DNA of 64,000 nucleotides, taken from NCBI GenBank assembly GCA_041666525.1, contig JBAYGT010000008.1:1-64000 (forward strand). Reading direction: 5' to 3'. The notes under the pieces are model-generated. The model did not search any database. It was not told the origin of the DNA and saw only the letters and a program-made list of their open reading frames with translations. Every line of letters begins with the position of its first letter. Positions within the stretch are counted from its first letter, which is position 1. Positions 52,486 through 60,746 of the stretch are shown here, piece by piece. The position numbers were made by a program, and so were the translations under genes. This stretch comes from JBAXTZ01 sp041666525. GTDB lineage: Bacteria > Bacillota > Negativicutes > JBAXTZ01.

Positions 52486-54636
52486 ATGTTGGATGTAGTT
52501 GGCACGGTAACAAGTGTGGTGTTTGAAAACGAGAAGCGCAGTTATACCGTTTTTCGTTTGGCGGCTGAAGATAAGACGGGTACGCTGAATGTAACTGTGA
52601 ATTCTTTTGCACCTATGATTGGTGAAATGGTGACGGTCAGTGGTGAATGGGTTACGCACCGACGCTATGGTAAGCAATTTGCCGGAGTACAATGGCGGCC
52701 AAATGATAAGCGGATAATGGATAACATCGCGTTGTTTTTGGAACAACGCGTAGGCGGTATCGGACCGAAACTGGTAGCACGAATAACTGCAAAGTTCGGT
52801 GAAAAATTGTATGAAGTTTTGCGTTGCAATCCGGAAGCGCTAGCAACTATTCGTGGAGTTAGTTTAGGAAAGGCGCGCGAGATCGGTCAACTTTTTATTG
52901 AGCATAATGAAATTCGCGAAATCAAGGGGTTTCTTGAAGACTACGGCATTTCTGGAAGTTTTGCACCTCGTATTGCAACTTTTTATGGGGCGGCGGCAAT
53001 TGAGATAATACGTGATAATCCATATCGACTATGTGAAGATTTTGATGATATTAATTTCAAAATTGCCGATGAGATTGCGAAAAAATCCGGGTTGGATGCT
53101 GGTTGTAAATTGCGGATGCGTTCCGGAATTATTTATTCGTTGTTGCAGACACTGCGCGAGGGTCATTGTTGTTATCCACGTGAAGTGGTAATACAATCGG
53201 CGCATAAACATCTGTTGATTTCAAACAGTGAAATTGATGAAGAAATTGTTGCCATGCTGAAAGATGGTGAACTCATTGCCGAAGAGGAGCATGGGTTTGA
53301 GTTGCTATTTTTGCCGTTTATGTATCATCTTGAAAATATGGCGGCAGTCGCTTTATATGACATTAATGCTCAAGCTGAGGTGTTTTCCGAGAAGGAAATT
53401 GGGCGGCTTGTGGAGTTGATTGAGACTATAAGCCATATTAAGTTAGCAAGTATGCAAAAACAAGCGATAGTTTCCGTGCTGACCGAAGGCGTGACAATAG
53501 TTACCGGAGGACCTGGTACAGGCAAGACAACAATAATTCGCTGTATGCGTGAATTGTTTGAGCATTGCGGTCTGCATGTTGTTTTAGCTGCACCAACCGG
53601 GCGGGCGGCTCGGCGGCTGACTGATGCTAGCGGCGGAGTTGCTACAACTGTTCATCGGCTGTTAGAGGCGCAGAGCGGGGATGCCGATGAAAAATTCTTG
53701 AAAAATGAGTTTAACCGGTTAGACGGAGACGTATTTATTATCGATGAAACTTCGATGATGGATATAAATTTATTTTTTCACCTTTTACAGGCTTTGCCCG
53801 AAGGGGCGCGGTTGGTATTAGTTGGTGACACTGACCAGTTGCCATCAGTTGGCGCAGGATTGGTATTGAAAGATCTGATAAAATCTCGTTGTATTCCTGC
53901 AGTGCAATTAGAAGAAATATTTCGTCAAGCAGCAGATAGTGGAATTGTCCATAATTCACATCGAATAAGAAAAGGGATTCTTCCTGAAACTGATAAATTT
54001 AATGATTTCGACTTTCTTGAAGTTGATAATTCCGTTGCCATTGCTGAAAAAATTGTCGAATTGTATTTACAACTGTCAATAGAAGGGTTTGATGTTATTA
54101 ATGATATTCAAGTACTTTCGCCCATGTATCGAGCGGAATGCGGCGTGGAGAATTTGAACAAGTTATTACAAAAACGTTTAAATCATTGCGGTGAATCAGT
54201 GAAAATCAGTGGTGAAACCACTATTTTTCGTATCGGCGATAAGGTGATGCAGACGAAAAATAATTATGAAAAAGGTATTTACAATGGTGATATTGGAATT
54301 GTAAAATTGTATGGTGACAATGGAATGGTCGTCGAATTTTATGGTAACAGTGTTTTGGTTGAAATTGAAGGTCTTCGTGATATTCAACTTGCTTATGCGA
54401 TAACGGTTCATAAGAGCCAAGGGAGCGAATATCTGGTAGTACTGTTAGTGTTGTGCAGAGAGCACGCTGCGTTACTTAGTCGGACGATTCTCTATACTGC
54501 AGTAACCAGGGCAAAACACAGATTAATTGTTATTGGCAGCAAAGCTGCATTAAATCGAGCTGTCGAGAATGAGCGCAGCAGTCGACGCTGGACGACATTT
54601 GAGACAAAATTAAGGCGACTAGGAGATGAAAATTGA
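52486..54636 (+). CDS. recD2: RecD2-type DNA helicase
   Basis: The 716-residue protein has the RecD2 architecture: a long N-terminal region with helix-hairpin-helix-like GIGPKLVARITAKFG and GVSLGKAREIGQ pieces, then the SF1 helicase core with TGGPGTGKTTIIRC near residue 345. DETSMMD is near 425, VGDTDQLPSVGAG near 447, and VTRAKHRLIVIGS comes late in the chain. It is a 5'-3' DNA helicase that acts without RecB and RecC, in DNA repair. The ATG at 52486 lies after TGAGGG. Confidence 0.94.
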   Translation: MLDVVGTVTSVVFENEKRSYTVFRLAAEDKTGTLNVTVNSFAPMIGEMVTVSGEWVTHRRYGKQFAGVQWRPNDKRIMDNIALFLEQRVGGIGPKLVARITAKFGEKLYEVLRCNPEALATIRGVSLGKAREIGQLFIEHNEIREIKGFLEDYGISGSFAPRIATFYGAAAIEIIRDNPYRLCEDFDDINFKIADEIAKKSGLDAGCKLRMRSGIIYSLLQTLREGHCCYPREVVIQSAHKHLLISNSEIDEEIVAMLKDGELIAEEEHGFELLFLPFMYHLENMAAVALYDINAQAEVFSEKEIGRLVELIETISHIKLASMQKQAIVSVLTEGVTIVTGGPGTGKTTIIRCMRELFEHCGLHVVLAAPTGRAARRLTDASGGVATTVHRLLEAQSGDADEKFLKNEFNRLDGDVFIIDETSMMDINLFFHLLQALPEGARLVLVGDTDQLPSVGAGLVLKDLIKSRCIPAVQLEEIFRQAADSGIVHNSHRIRKGILPETDKFNDFDFLEVDNSVAIAEKIVELYLQLSIEGFDVINDIQVLSPMYRAECGVENLNKLLQKRLNHCGESVKISGETTIFRIGDKVMQTKNNYEKGIYNGDIGIVKLYGDNGMVVEFYGNSVLVEIEGLRDIQLAYAITVHKSQGSEYLVVLLVLCREHAALLSRTILYTAVTRAKHRLIVIGSKAALNRAVENERSSRRWTTFETKLRRLGDEN

Positions 54637-55292
54637 AAGACACGTTTGCAAAGTTGATCCAGGAAATTAGAGGTATTATATATCCCAATAATTGTCCAGG
54701 CTGCGGCAGAAGAGTAGATGCGATGGTTTTTTGCAACCGCTGCAAACCAGCTGTTCAAAAACGCGAAGCGGATGTGTCATCACATCGATTTAAGTATTTG
54801 GATGGTGTGATATATTTGTGCTCCTACGCCGGAGCGTTGAGAAAAACTTTGAAGTCGATAAAATACAACCAAAAAATTAAGCAATCTGAGGCATTACGTG
54901 AATTGTTGCCACCGATTACCGAACTATTTCCGAACGAACATTTTGATATGGTGGTTCCGGTGCCGCTACACAAAAAACGTTATCGTGAACGCGGATATAA
55001 CCAAAGTGAATTGATTTTTCGAATGTGGGCAAAAAATAACGGCGTTCCTTGGGTGGATCTATTGACGCGAACCAAGGGTACGGCGCCACAATGGCAATTG
55101 TTACAGCAAGCGCGCCGAGAAAATGTCCGAGGTGTTTTCTACGTTGGACAACCATCGGTTGTAGCAGGAACAAAAATATTATTGGTTGATGATATATTTA
55201 CCAGTGGAGCGACGTTGGAAGAGTGTGCGAAATCATTAAAAAAATCCGGAGCCGCAATAGTAAGATCATTGACATTGGCGCACGGAAGATAA
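54633..55292 (+). CDS. comF: ComF family protein (ComFC-like)
   Basis: The 219-residue protein has a zinc-binding start (CPGCGRRVDAMVFCNRC) and a phosphoribosyltransferase-like body that ends with KILLVDDIFTSGATLEECAK. It is related to ComFC of natural transformation but is widespread in non-competent bacteria; the biochemical role is uncertain. It overlaps recD2 by 4 bp, the usual recD2-comF pairing. Confidence 0.9.
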   Translation: MKDTFAKLIQEIRGIIYPNNCPGCGRRVDAMVFCNRCKPAVQKREADVSSHRFKYLDGVIYLCSYAGALRKTLKSIKYNQKIKQSEALRELLPPITELFPNEHFDMVVPVPLHKKRYRERGYNQSELIFRMWAKNNGVPWVDLLTRTKGTAPQWQLLQQARRENVRGVFYVGQPSVVAGTKILLVDDIFTSGATLEECAKSLKKSGAAIVRSLTLAHGR

Positions 55293-55295
55293 AAA

Positions 55296-55332
55296 AACAA
55301 TAAGCGACAGCGTTTTGCTGTCGCTTATTGTT
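55296..55332. terminator. Bidirectional terminator between comF and the HD-GYP gene
   Basis: A 16-bp perfect stem (55296-55311 with 55317-55332) around GTTTT is flanked by an A run on the left and a T run on the right. It can stop transcripts from both directions. The stop codon of the HD-GYP gene lies inside it. Confidence 0.85.
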
Positions 55333-55930
55333 TTCCTAATATTGATACAAATATCTTGACTATGGCTGGATCAAACAGTGTTCCGGAGAGGTTGGATAAT
55401 TCGATTATCGCATCTTTTTTGGTCTTGCTCCAGTTCTGGACACAGGGATTAATGAAATGATCGAAAAAATTTGCTACTGCTATAATCCGTGCACCTAGCG
55501 GAATGTTTAGTCCTTTAAGACGTTTTGGATAACCGCCGCCATTCCATTGCTCGTGATGATGTTTGATGAACGGGATTATTGTTTGACAGGCGGCGATATT
55601 TTCTAACATCGCGCAGCCAGAACGGCAATGATTTTTATAGGTAGACAGCTCGCGCGTTGAAAGATAGGGTGCTTTATAAAGAACAGAGTTTGGGATTGCC
55701 AACTGACCAATATCGTGTAATAACGCTGCAAAGTTGATGTTGTTGATTTCTTCGGAGGGAAGTTTCATTCTTGTAGCAATTCCAACTGCGTAGTTAGCGG
55801 TCTGGTGAGCGTGCAAGTATAGACTGGCATTTTTTTCTTTCATTAGTACCAAATAAGCATTGCAAACTGATGCAAGTTTTTCCAAACCACCGTCATATTC
55901 GGTTAGTTTGTGAATTGATGGCATATACAT
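55325..55930 (-). CDS. HD-GYP-type phosphohydrolase-like protein
   Basis: The 201-residue protein has the HD motif in AALLHDIGQLAIPNSVLYKA, a conserved NHCRSGCAML, and FIKHHHEQWNGGGYPKRLKG, the signature of HD-GYP domains that degrade cyclic-di-GMP or related nucleotides. HDIGQ replaces the usual HDIGK. The domain is alone, without sensor parts, so it may be a soluble stand-alone enzyme. ATG 55930 is the probable start (AAGGTGG upstream). Substrate and activity remain untested. Confidence 0.83.
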   Translation of the reverse strand: MYMPSIHKLTEYDGGLEKLASVCNAYLVLMKEKNASLYLHAHQTANYAVGIATRMKLPSEEINNINFAALLHDIGQLAIPNSVLYKAPYLSTRELSTYKNHCRSGCAMLENIAACQTIIPFIKHHHEQWNGGGYPKRLKGLNIPLGARIIAVANFFDHFINPCVQNWSKTKKDAIIELSNLSGTLFDPAIVKIFVSILGKQ

Positions 55931-56092
55931 CAAAATTCCACCTTCAGAGTCGTTTTTGATAATGATAAGACATTTGAAAAATAATTGCAATTTAAAACAT
56001 AAGCTGGAAAAATAATATTCGTGTTGAAAAACATTTGGCAAAAACATTATTTCCTTTCCTTAATAGATTTGTTTATGAATCAAAAAAATTCC

Positions 56093-56121
56093 TTGCATTT
56101 TTTTATTTTCTAACATATAAT
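56093..56121 (+). promoter_or_regulatory. Strong promoter of the 56.1-kb structured RNA
   Basis: TTGCAT (56093-56098), a 17-bp spacer and TATAAT (56116-56121) give a strong sigma-70-type promoter with a start near 56128. It has the same two boxes and spacer length as the c-di-AMP riboswitch promoter at 36695. Confidence 0.8.
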
Positions 56122-56127
56122 ACCGCT

Positions 56128-56410
56128 AAGCTTATATTTGGGTCTGTGGTTGCAAGCCGATGCCAGTCGCAGGCGAAACGGCCCACGTAAGCAATCAAAT
56201 AGATTGTGAGCATGGTGCGGCTTTGGGGTAAGTCCTGCCGCTTTTTGGTTGATGGATTCGATTTTATAGTGCCGGAGATATCCCGAACACTGTTTACCCG
56301 AAACTGCAAACTGAAATGCGAGAGAGAGAGTAGTGGGGACCTTCGGGTTATGAGCGAATTTTCCAGCAGGCGAGTGTGGGGTCAAAGACCAGGTCAGCCA
56401 AATATTAGTG
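56128..56410 (+). ncRNA. Long structured RNA of about 280 nt, closed by a terminal stem (raiA RNA-like?)
   Basis: The 5' end CTTATATTTGG (about 56131-56141) pairs with CCAAATATTAG (about 56398-56408) in 10 of 11 positions, so the molecule is closed on itself. Between these there are hairpins such as GTGG/CCAC with CCG/CGG, CAATC/GATTG, GCGGC/GCCGC, ACCCGAA/TTCGGGT and GGTC/GACC. No reading frame of use is present. A good promoter precedes it and a zinc-ribbon gene follows after 24 nt. The place just after recD2-comF is where raiA RNAs occur in Clostridia, but there they stand before raiA itself. Assignment to that class is a guess to be tested. Confidence 0.7.
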
Positions 56411-56434
56411 AATATCAAATAATCGAGGTATAAC

Positions 56435-56710
56435 ATGGAATTCGAAGACAAAACATTACAATGCAAAGAGTGTGGCTGTGAATTTATTTTCACTGCTGGC
56501 GAACAAGCTTTCTACAAAGAAAAAGGATTAGAGAACGAACCGCAAAGATGTAAAGACTGCCGCGTTTCGAAAAAGCAAGCTCGTCAATCAGCTCGCGAGA
56601 TGCACGACGTAGTTTGTGCCGAGTGTGGAGTTGAGTGCCAAGTGCCGTTTCAACCGCGCAGTGATAAACCGGTATATTGCAGCAATTGTTTCCAAAATAA
56701 AGCCCGCTAG
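56435..56710 (+). CDS. Small tandem zinc-ribbon protein (zf-trcl-like)
   Basis: This 91-residue protein has two Cys4-type ribbons: C-K-E-C-G-C (near residue 10) with CKDC near 39, and CAECGVEC (near residue 61) with CSNC near 82, joined by a basic linker (SKKQARQSAREMH). The FTAGEQAFYKEKGLENEPQR segment marks the zf-trcl family of zinc-ribbon proteins of unknown role. It stands directly downstream of a structured RNA, probably in the same transcript. GAGGTATAAC precedes the start. Confidence 0.88.
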   Translation: MEFEDKTLQCKECGCEFIFTAGEQAFYKEKGLENEPQRCKDCRVSKKQARQSAREMHDVVCAECGVECQVPFQPRSDKPVYCSNCFQNKAR

Positions 56711-56725
56711 GTTTTTGCGACTTTT

Positions 56726-56757
56726 ATCCTGTGGTATTTTTGCCACAGGATTTTTTT
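56726..56757 (+). terminator. Terminator after the zinc-ribbon gene
   Basis: ATCCTGTGG (56726-56734) pairs with CCACAGGAT (56743-56751), followed by seven T residues. It ends the RNA-zinc-ribbon transcript. Confidence 0.85.
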
Positions 56758-56848
56758 ATGTGCTGAATGTAAAGGATTTATAAGAGTTGGTTACCCATAC
56801 GATATTTTTGCGAACTCTGAAATATTATGTGTTTTGCCGGAAGAGTTT

Positions 56849-56857
56849 TGATATAAT
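56849..56857 (+). promoter_or_regulatory. Extended -10 promoter of comEB
   Basis: TG-A-TATAAT (56849-56857) lies 21 bp upstream of the comEB start codon. The same 9-bp element occurs before atpZ (60147-60155). Confidence 0.6.
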
Positions 56858-56878
56858 ATTCCTGTGGCAGGAGGTAAT

Positions 56879-57298
56879 ATGCGCAAATCGTGGGATGAAT
56901 ATTATTTAGGAATTGCATTTCAAGTTGCGGAGCGGAGTACCTGTAGTCGGCGTGCAGTCGGCGCGGTTGTTGTTAAAGACCGCAGAATAAAAGGCACCGG
57001 CTATAACGGCAGCCCATCTGGTTTGCCGCATTGCATTGACGAAGGCTGTTATATGGTGGATGGCCATTGCCTGCGTTGTATACATGCTGAACCGAATGCT
57101 CTGTTGGAATGTTCGCCTGACGAGCGGGTGGGGGCAACCTTGTATTGTACCGATCGTCCTTGTCCGGAATGTCAAAAACTGATAATCACTTGCGGAATTA
57201 AGCGAATTGTGTTTGCGCGAGACTATAGTCCGCATATCGATTGGTTCGAATATGTTGACAGTATCGAAGTAATAAATATGGGTGGCACTAATGCTTAG
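56879..57298 (+). CDS. comEB: dCMP deaminase (ComEB-like)
   Basis: The 139-residue zinc deaminase has CIHAEPNALLECS near residue 70 (His and catalytic Glu) and CTDRPCPECQKLI near 95 (the zinc cysteines), plus the N-terminal GAVVVKDRRIKGTGYNGSP. It deaminates dCMP to dUMP for thymidylate supply. The CAGGAGGT ribosome site favours the ATG at 56879. Confidence 0.93.
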   Translation: MRKSWDEYYLGIAFQVAERSTCSRRAVGAVVVKDRRIKGTGYNGSPSGLPHCIDEGCYMVDGHCLRCIHAEPNALLECSPDERVGATLYCTDRPCPECQKLIITCGIKRIVFARDYSPHIDWFEYVDSIEVINMGGTNA

Positions 57299-57917
57299 AT
57301 TGCCGAAAATGAATAATTTGTCGCCTACGCTTGATTCAACAATACTAAAGGCGGTTGAAGAGGCAGGCGAATTAGCTCGCGCGGTTCTGCAATTTTACAA
57401 GGAGACCGATATTGAACGCCGTGCAGATTGTTTGACTGAAATTGTTGCAGAATTGCTGGATGTCGCGCAGACCTGTGTTACAATGTTGTTTGTGCTTGAG
57501 GATTTTTATGAAATCGATATTAATCAAATGGTTCGCCGACATTTAGATAAATTGATTGAAAAAAAATATTCTTTTGTTGTCGATTCCGAATATCAGGTAG
57601 TGACAGATAGGAATTACAAGTTTTTGTATTTACCGCGCTTGAACATCGATGCTGATATCATGCAGACAATGTGCAAAATTCAAGAAGAACTGGGTGAGCT
57701 TACCCAGTATATCGGCAAACATGGCGGTGCTTCCGGGGAAAAAAACAGGCTGAAGCATCGAGCGATTATCGAAGGGGCGGCCGCTGAACTTTGTGATGTC
57801 GCGCAGTGTTGTTTTACTATGATTTATATTCTTGATGAGAATTACGGAGTTGACATTATTGTGGCTCAGGAAGCCCATGTAGAAAAGCTTCTTAGAAAAG
57901 GCTATTTGACAAAATAA
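57291..57917 (+). CDS. Double MazG-like nucleotide pyrophosphohydrolase
   Basis: The 208-residue protein has two related helical halves with the MazG pattern: an E-E-x-G-E (AVEEAGELARAV, near residue 22; KIQEELGELTQYI, near residue 128) and an E-x-x-D-V (ELLDVAQTCVTML; ELCDVAQCCFTMI). MazG proteins hydrolyse nucleoside triphosphates to remove unusual nucleotides. The tandem arrangement of two complete halves in a short protein is notable. It starts within the comEB gene's last codons and is likely co-translated. Confidence 0.8.
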   Translation: MLRLPKMNNLSPTLDSTILKAVEEAGELARAVLQFYKETDIERRADCLTEIVAELLDVAQTCVTMLFVLEDFYEIDINQMVRRHLDKLIEKKYSFVVDSEYQVVTDRNYKFLYLPRLNIDADIMQTMCKIQEELGELTQYIGKHGGASGEKNRLKHRAIIEGAAAELCDVAQCCFTMIYILDENYGVDIIVAQEAHVEKLLRKGYLTK

Positions 57918-57931
57918 TCATTGGAGAAAAG

Positions 57932-58966
57932 ATGATAACTTACGCGATTGCTTTTATTATTGCTTTGCTAGTAGCATATTTTACAACACCGTTGGTGAAG
58001 TTATTGGCGTTTAAAATTGGTGCCGTGGATCTTCCCGACCAGCGGAAAGTCCATAAGCAACCGATGGCACGACTTGGCGGTTTGGCTATATATTTTGGAT
58101 TTATAGTGGCAGTTTTTTTCACTATGCAACCGAACAACCAAGTATTGGGAATTTGTTTTGGTGGTACGATAATCGTGCTGGTTGGTATTGTTGATGACTT
58201 AAGAGGCATGGATGCCAAAGTGAAATTATTTCTGCAAATTTTCGCCGCATGTGTATTGCTGGCGTTTGATTTGAAAATTGAATGGATATCTAATCCTTTT
58301 GGACAGGGAATGTTCTACCTGCCGTTTTGGTTGGCAGCGCCTGTTACCGTGCTTTGGGTTATCGGTTGTGTTAACACCGTGAATTTAATTGACGGTCTCG
58401 ACGGTTTAGCGGCGGGAATTTCTTTTATTGCAGCAGTTTCAATTTCGTTGATGGCAATGGAAGCAAATTATGCGACAGCGGCTATTCTTACGGTAGCGCT
58501 GGCTGGCTCGGCGCTTGGTTTTTTGCAGCACAACTTTAATCCAGCGAAAATTTTTATGGGTGATACCGGCAGCATGTTCCTTGGCTTTACTTTGGCAAGT
58601 GTATCGATAGTTGGATCGATCAAGAGCTTAGCAGCAGTTGCAATTATAGTTCCAATTCTAGCGCTTGGTGTTCCGATATTCGATACGTTATTTGCAATTG
58701 TTCGACGTTATAAAAGTGGCAATCCGATTTTTGCACCGGATAAAGGACATCTTCATCACCGGTTGTTGCAACGCGGGCTGAGCGTAAAGCAAGCAGTGTT
58801 GGCGATGTACGGTATCAGTATCGTTCTGGGCGGTGTGGCTGTTTTGATGATGAAGTATGCGCGTAGTTTTGCCTTGGTCGCTATTGCTGTATTGTTCACG
58901 CTGATAATGTTTGGCGCAAAATGGCTTGGAATTTTCGATCATAACGATAAGCGAGGAAAAAAGTGA
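57932..58966 (+). CDS. Undecaprenyl-phosphate GlcNAc-1-phosphate transferase (WecA/TagO type)
   Basis: The 344-residue membrane enzyme has the conserved DLPDQRKVHKQPMARLGGLA, VGIVDDLRGMD near residue 88, NLIDGLDGLAAGI near 153, and GDTGSMFLGF near 210. It also has about ten transmembrane helices. It makes lipid-linked GlcNAc for teichoic acid, enterobacterial common-antigen-like or other wall glycans. It overlaps mnaA. Confidence 0.92.
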   Translation: MITYAIAFIIALLVAYFTTPLVKLLAFKIGAVDLPDQRKVHKQPMARLGGLAIYFGFIVAVFFTMQPNNQVLGICFGGTIIVLVGIVDDLRGMDAKVKLFLQIFAACVLLAFDLKIEWISNPFGQGMFYLPFWLAAPVTVLWVIGCVNTVNLIDGLDGLAAGISFIAAVSISLMAMEANYATAAILTVALAGSALGFLQHNFNPAKIFMGDTGSMFLGFTLASVSIVGSIKSLAAVAIIVPILALGVPIFDTLFAIVRRYKSGNPIFAPDKGHLHHRLLQRGLSVKQAVLAMYGISIVLGGVAVLMMKYARSFALVAIAVLFTLIMFGAKWLGIFDHNDKRGKK

Positions 58967-60108
58967 AGAAACTCAAAGTAATGACTGTTTTCGGCACCCG
59001 GCCAGAGGCAATAAAAATGGCGCCACTGGCATTAGAACTCAAGAAATATCCTGAGTATATTGAATCAATGGTAACTGTTACTGCACAACACCGTGAGATG
59101 CTCGATCAGGTGCTGGACCTGTTTAGTATTGTTCCGGATTATGATTTGAATATTATGAGTCATGGACAGACACTGTCGGATATTACATGCAAAGCGATAA
59201 AGGGTTTGGAAAAAATATTTGCCGAAGCCAAACCGGATATTGTTCTGGTGCATGGGGACACTACAACTACTTTTGCCGGAGCGCTTGCGGCATTTTATCA
59301 GCAAATATCCGTCGGTCATGTTGAGGCTGGATTGCGTACCGGTAATAAGTATTCGCCTTGGCCGGAAGAGATGAATCGCAAACTGACCGGAGCAATAGCT
59401 GACTACCACTTTGCGCCGACAACTACTTCTGCGGCTAACCTGCTTCGGGAAAACGTTGATTCGGAGTCAGTATTTATTACTGGAAATACCGTCATTGATG
59501 CGCTTATAAATATTGTGCAACCAGATTTTAAATTTCCGGAATCGTTGAATAAAATTGATTTTAACAAGCGGCTTTTAATTGTAACTACTCATCGCCGTGA
59601 AAATTTGGGTGAACCATTACGGAATGTCTATCGTGCAATTCGGCGAATAATTACCGAATTTCCGGACACTGCCGTTGTTTTTCCGATGCATAAAAACCCA
59701 TTGGTGCGAGCTATTGTTGATGAAGAGTTATCTGAATTAGACCGAGTACATTTAATTGAACCACTTGAGTATCAGTTATTTGCCAATCTTATCGCCAGAA
59801 GTCACATTGTGCTAACAGATTCAGGCGGCGTTCAGGAAGAAGCGCCTGCACTGGGTAAACCAGTTTTGGTGCTGCGTGATACTACGGAGCGTCCTGAAGC
59901 AATCGCCGCCGGAACAGTGCGTTTAGTCGGCACCGATGAAGAAGTTATTTATGAGGCAACACGTCAATTGCTTGCCGATGAGCAGGCTTATGCAAAAATG
60001 TCGCAAGCGGTAAACCCCTATGGTGATGGAATTGCCTCTGAACGAATAGTTAGAACATTGCTTTGGAAAAACGGTTTAGCTAAAAACAAACCGGTATATT
60101 TTTGTTGA
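58963..60108 (+). CDS. mnaA: UDP-GlcNAc 2-epimerase
   Basis: The 381-residue non-hydrolysing epimerase starts LKVMTVFGTRPEAIKMAPLA and has VHGDTTTTFAGALAAFY, GHVEAGLRTG, a TTHRRENLGEPL and LTDSGGVQEEAPALGKPVLV. It forms UDP-ManNAc from UDP-GlcNAc for wall glycans. Start GTG 58963 overlaps the wecA/tagO-like gene. The enzyme pair fits lipid-linked glycan synthesis. Confidence 0.94.
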   Translation: MKKLKVMTVFGTRPEAIKMAPLALELKKYPEYIESMVTVTAQHREMLDQVLDLFSIVPDYDLNIMSHGQTLSDITCKAIKGLEKIFAEAKPDIVLVHGDTTTTFAGALAAFYQQISVGHVEAGLRTGNKYSPWPEEMNRKLTGAIADYHFAPTTTSAANLLRENVDSESVFITGNTVIDALINIVQPDFKFPESLNKIDFNKRLLIVTTHRRENLGEPLRNVYRAIRRIITEFPDTAVVFPMHKNPLVRAIVDEELSELDRVHLIEPLEYQLFANLIARSHIVLTDSGGVQEEAPALGKPVLVLRDTTERPEAIAAGTVRLVGTDEEVIYEATRQLLADEQAYAKMSQAVNPYGDGIASERIVRTLLWKNGLAKNKPVYFC

Positions 60109-60146
60109 TTTTTCAATGCGTTTTTGTAGTACGGCGTGAAATTCTG

Positions 60147-60155
60147 TGATATAAT
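60147..60155 (+). promoter_or_regulatory. Extended -10 promoter of the atp operon
   Basis: TG-A-TATAAT (60147-60155) predicts a transcript start near 60162. No usual -35 box is found. It is the likely promoter for atpZ onward. Confidence 0.55.
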
Positions 60156-60162
60156 CAAAAAA

Positions 60163-60363
60163 GTGGAAAAGAACAATTTTGCAGACTACGGTCTGGCTGC
60201 GTCGTTGGCTGTACAGTCGGCTGTTATGATTGTAGCTTCACTGTTTTTTGGTTGGTTTATTGACGGATGGTTGGAGACTTCACCGTTGTTCACCATTGGA
60301 TTGGCAGTGTTAGGTTTTATTGCTACACTCTATTCCGTGTACAAGAGGTTAATGACAACGTGA
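60163..60363 (+). CDS. atpZ: AtpZ/AtpI-family ATP synthase accessory protein
   Basis: The 66-residue membrane protein is of the AtpZ type, with two helices (SLAVQSAVMIVASLFFGWFI; LFTIGLAVLGFIATLYSVY). It is thought to help ATP synthase assembly or magnesium supply. GTG 60163 is the likely start, but it sits at the predicted transcript start and has no ribosome site, so translation may be leaderless. A GTG at 60136 is upstream of the promoter. Confidence 0.8.
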   Translation: MEKNNFADYGLAASLAVQSAVMIVASLFFGWFIDGWLETSPLFTIGLAVLGFIATLYSVYKRLMTT

Positions 60364-60743
60364 GTTTTGAGCAGAAAACAATCAGTAAAGGGATCATGCA
60401 GGCATCTGTGGTTGTGGCGCTAGTGTTTGCGATGATCGCGTTCTATTTTTTTTCTTTGTCGGGATTGTTGGCGTTTTTTTTGGGCGGCGTTGTTAGTATG
60501 ATATATTTTGTGATGCTGCGTAACCGAATTGCGAAGGTTGCGCCCGGGAAAAAGTCTGTCGCTTATATGGTTCGCGGTCTGGTATTGCGATTGTTTTTTA
60601 TGTTTCTTGCAATTATGGTGCTGATAAAAAGCGGATTTAATCCACTTGCCGTTTTGCTTGGGGTTATGGTAACTCCGGTTGGTAATAAAATTTATTCAAT
60701 TTTTCTTATCAGAAAGGGAATTAAGGAGTTTACTCGGAGGTAA
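60360..60743 (+). CDS. atpI: ATP synthase subunit I-like protein
   Basis: The 127-residue protein has four hydrophobic segments and a Lys-rich loop (APGKKSVAYMVRGLVLRL), typical of AtpI, which aids assembly of the membrane c-ring. It overlaps atpZ by 4 bp. Sequence conservation is weak in this family, so the name rests on size, topology and position. Confidence 0.8.
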   Translation: MSFEQKTISKGIMQASVVVALVFAMIAFYFFSLSGLLAFFLGGVVSMIYFVMLRNRIAKVAPGKKSVAYMVRGLVLRLFFMFLAIMVLIKSGFNPLAVLLGVMVTPVGNKIYSIFLIRKGIKEFTRR

Positions 60744-60746
60744 CGT

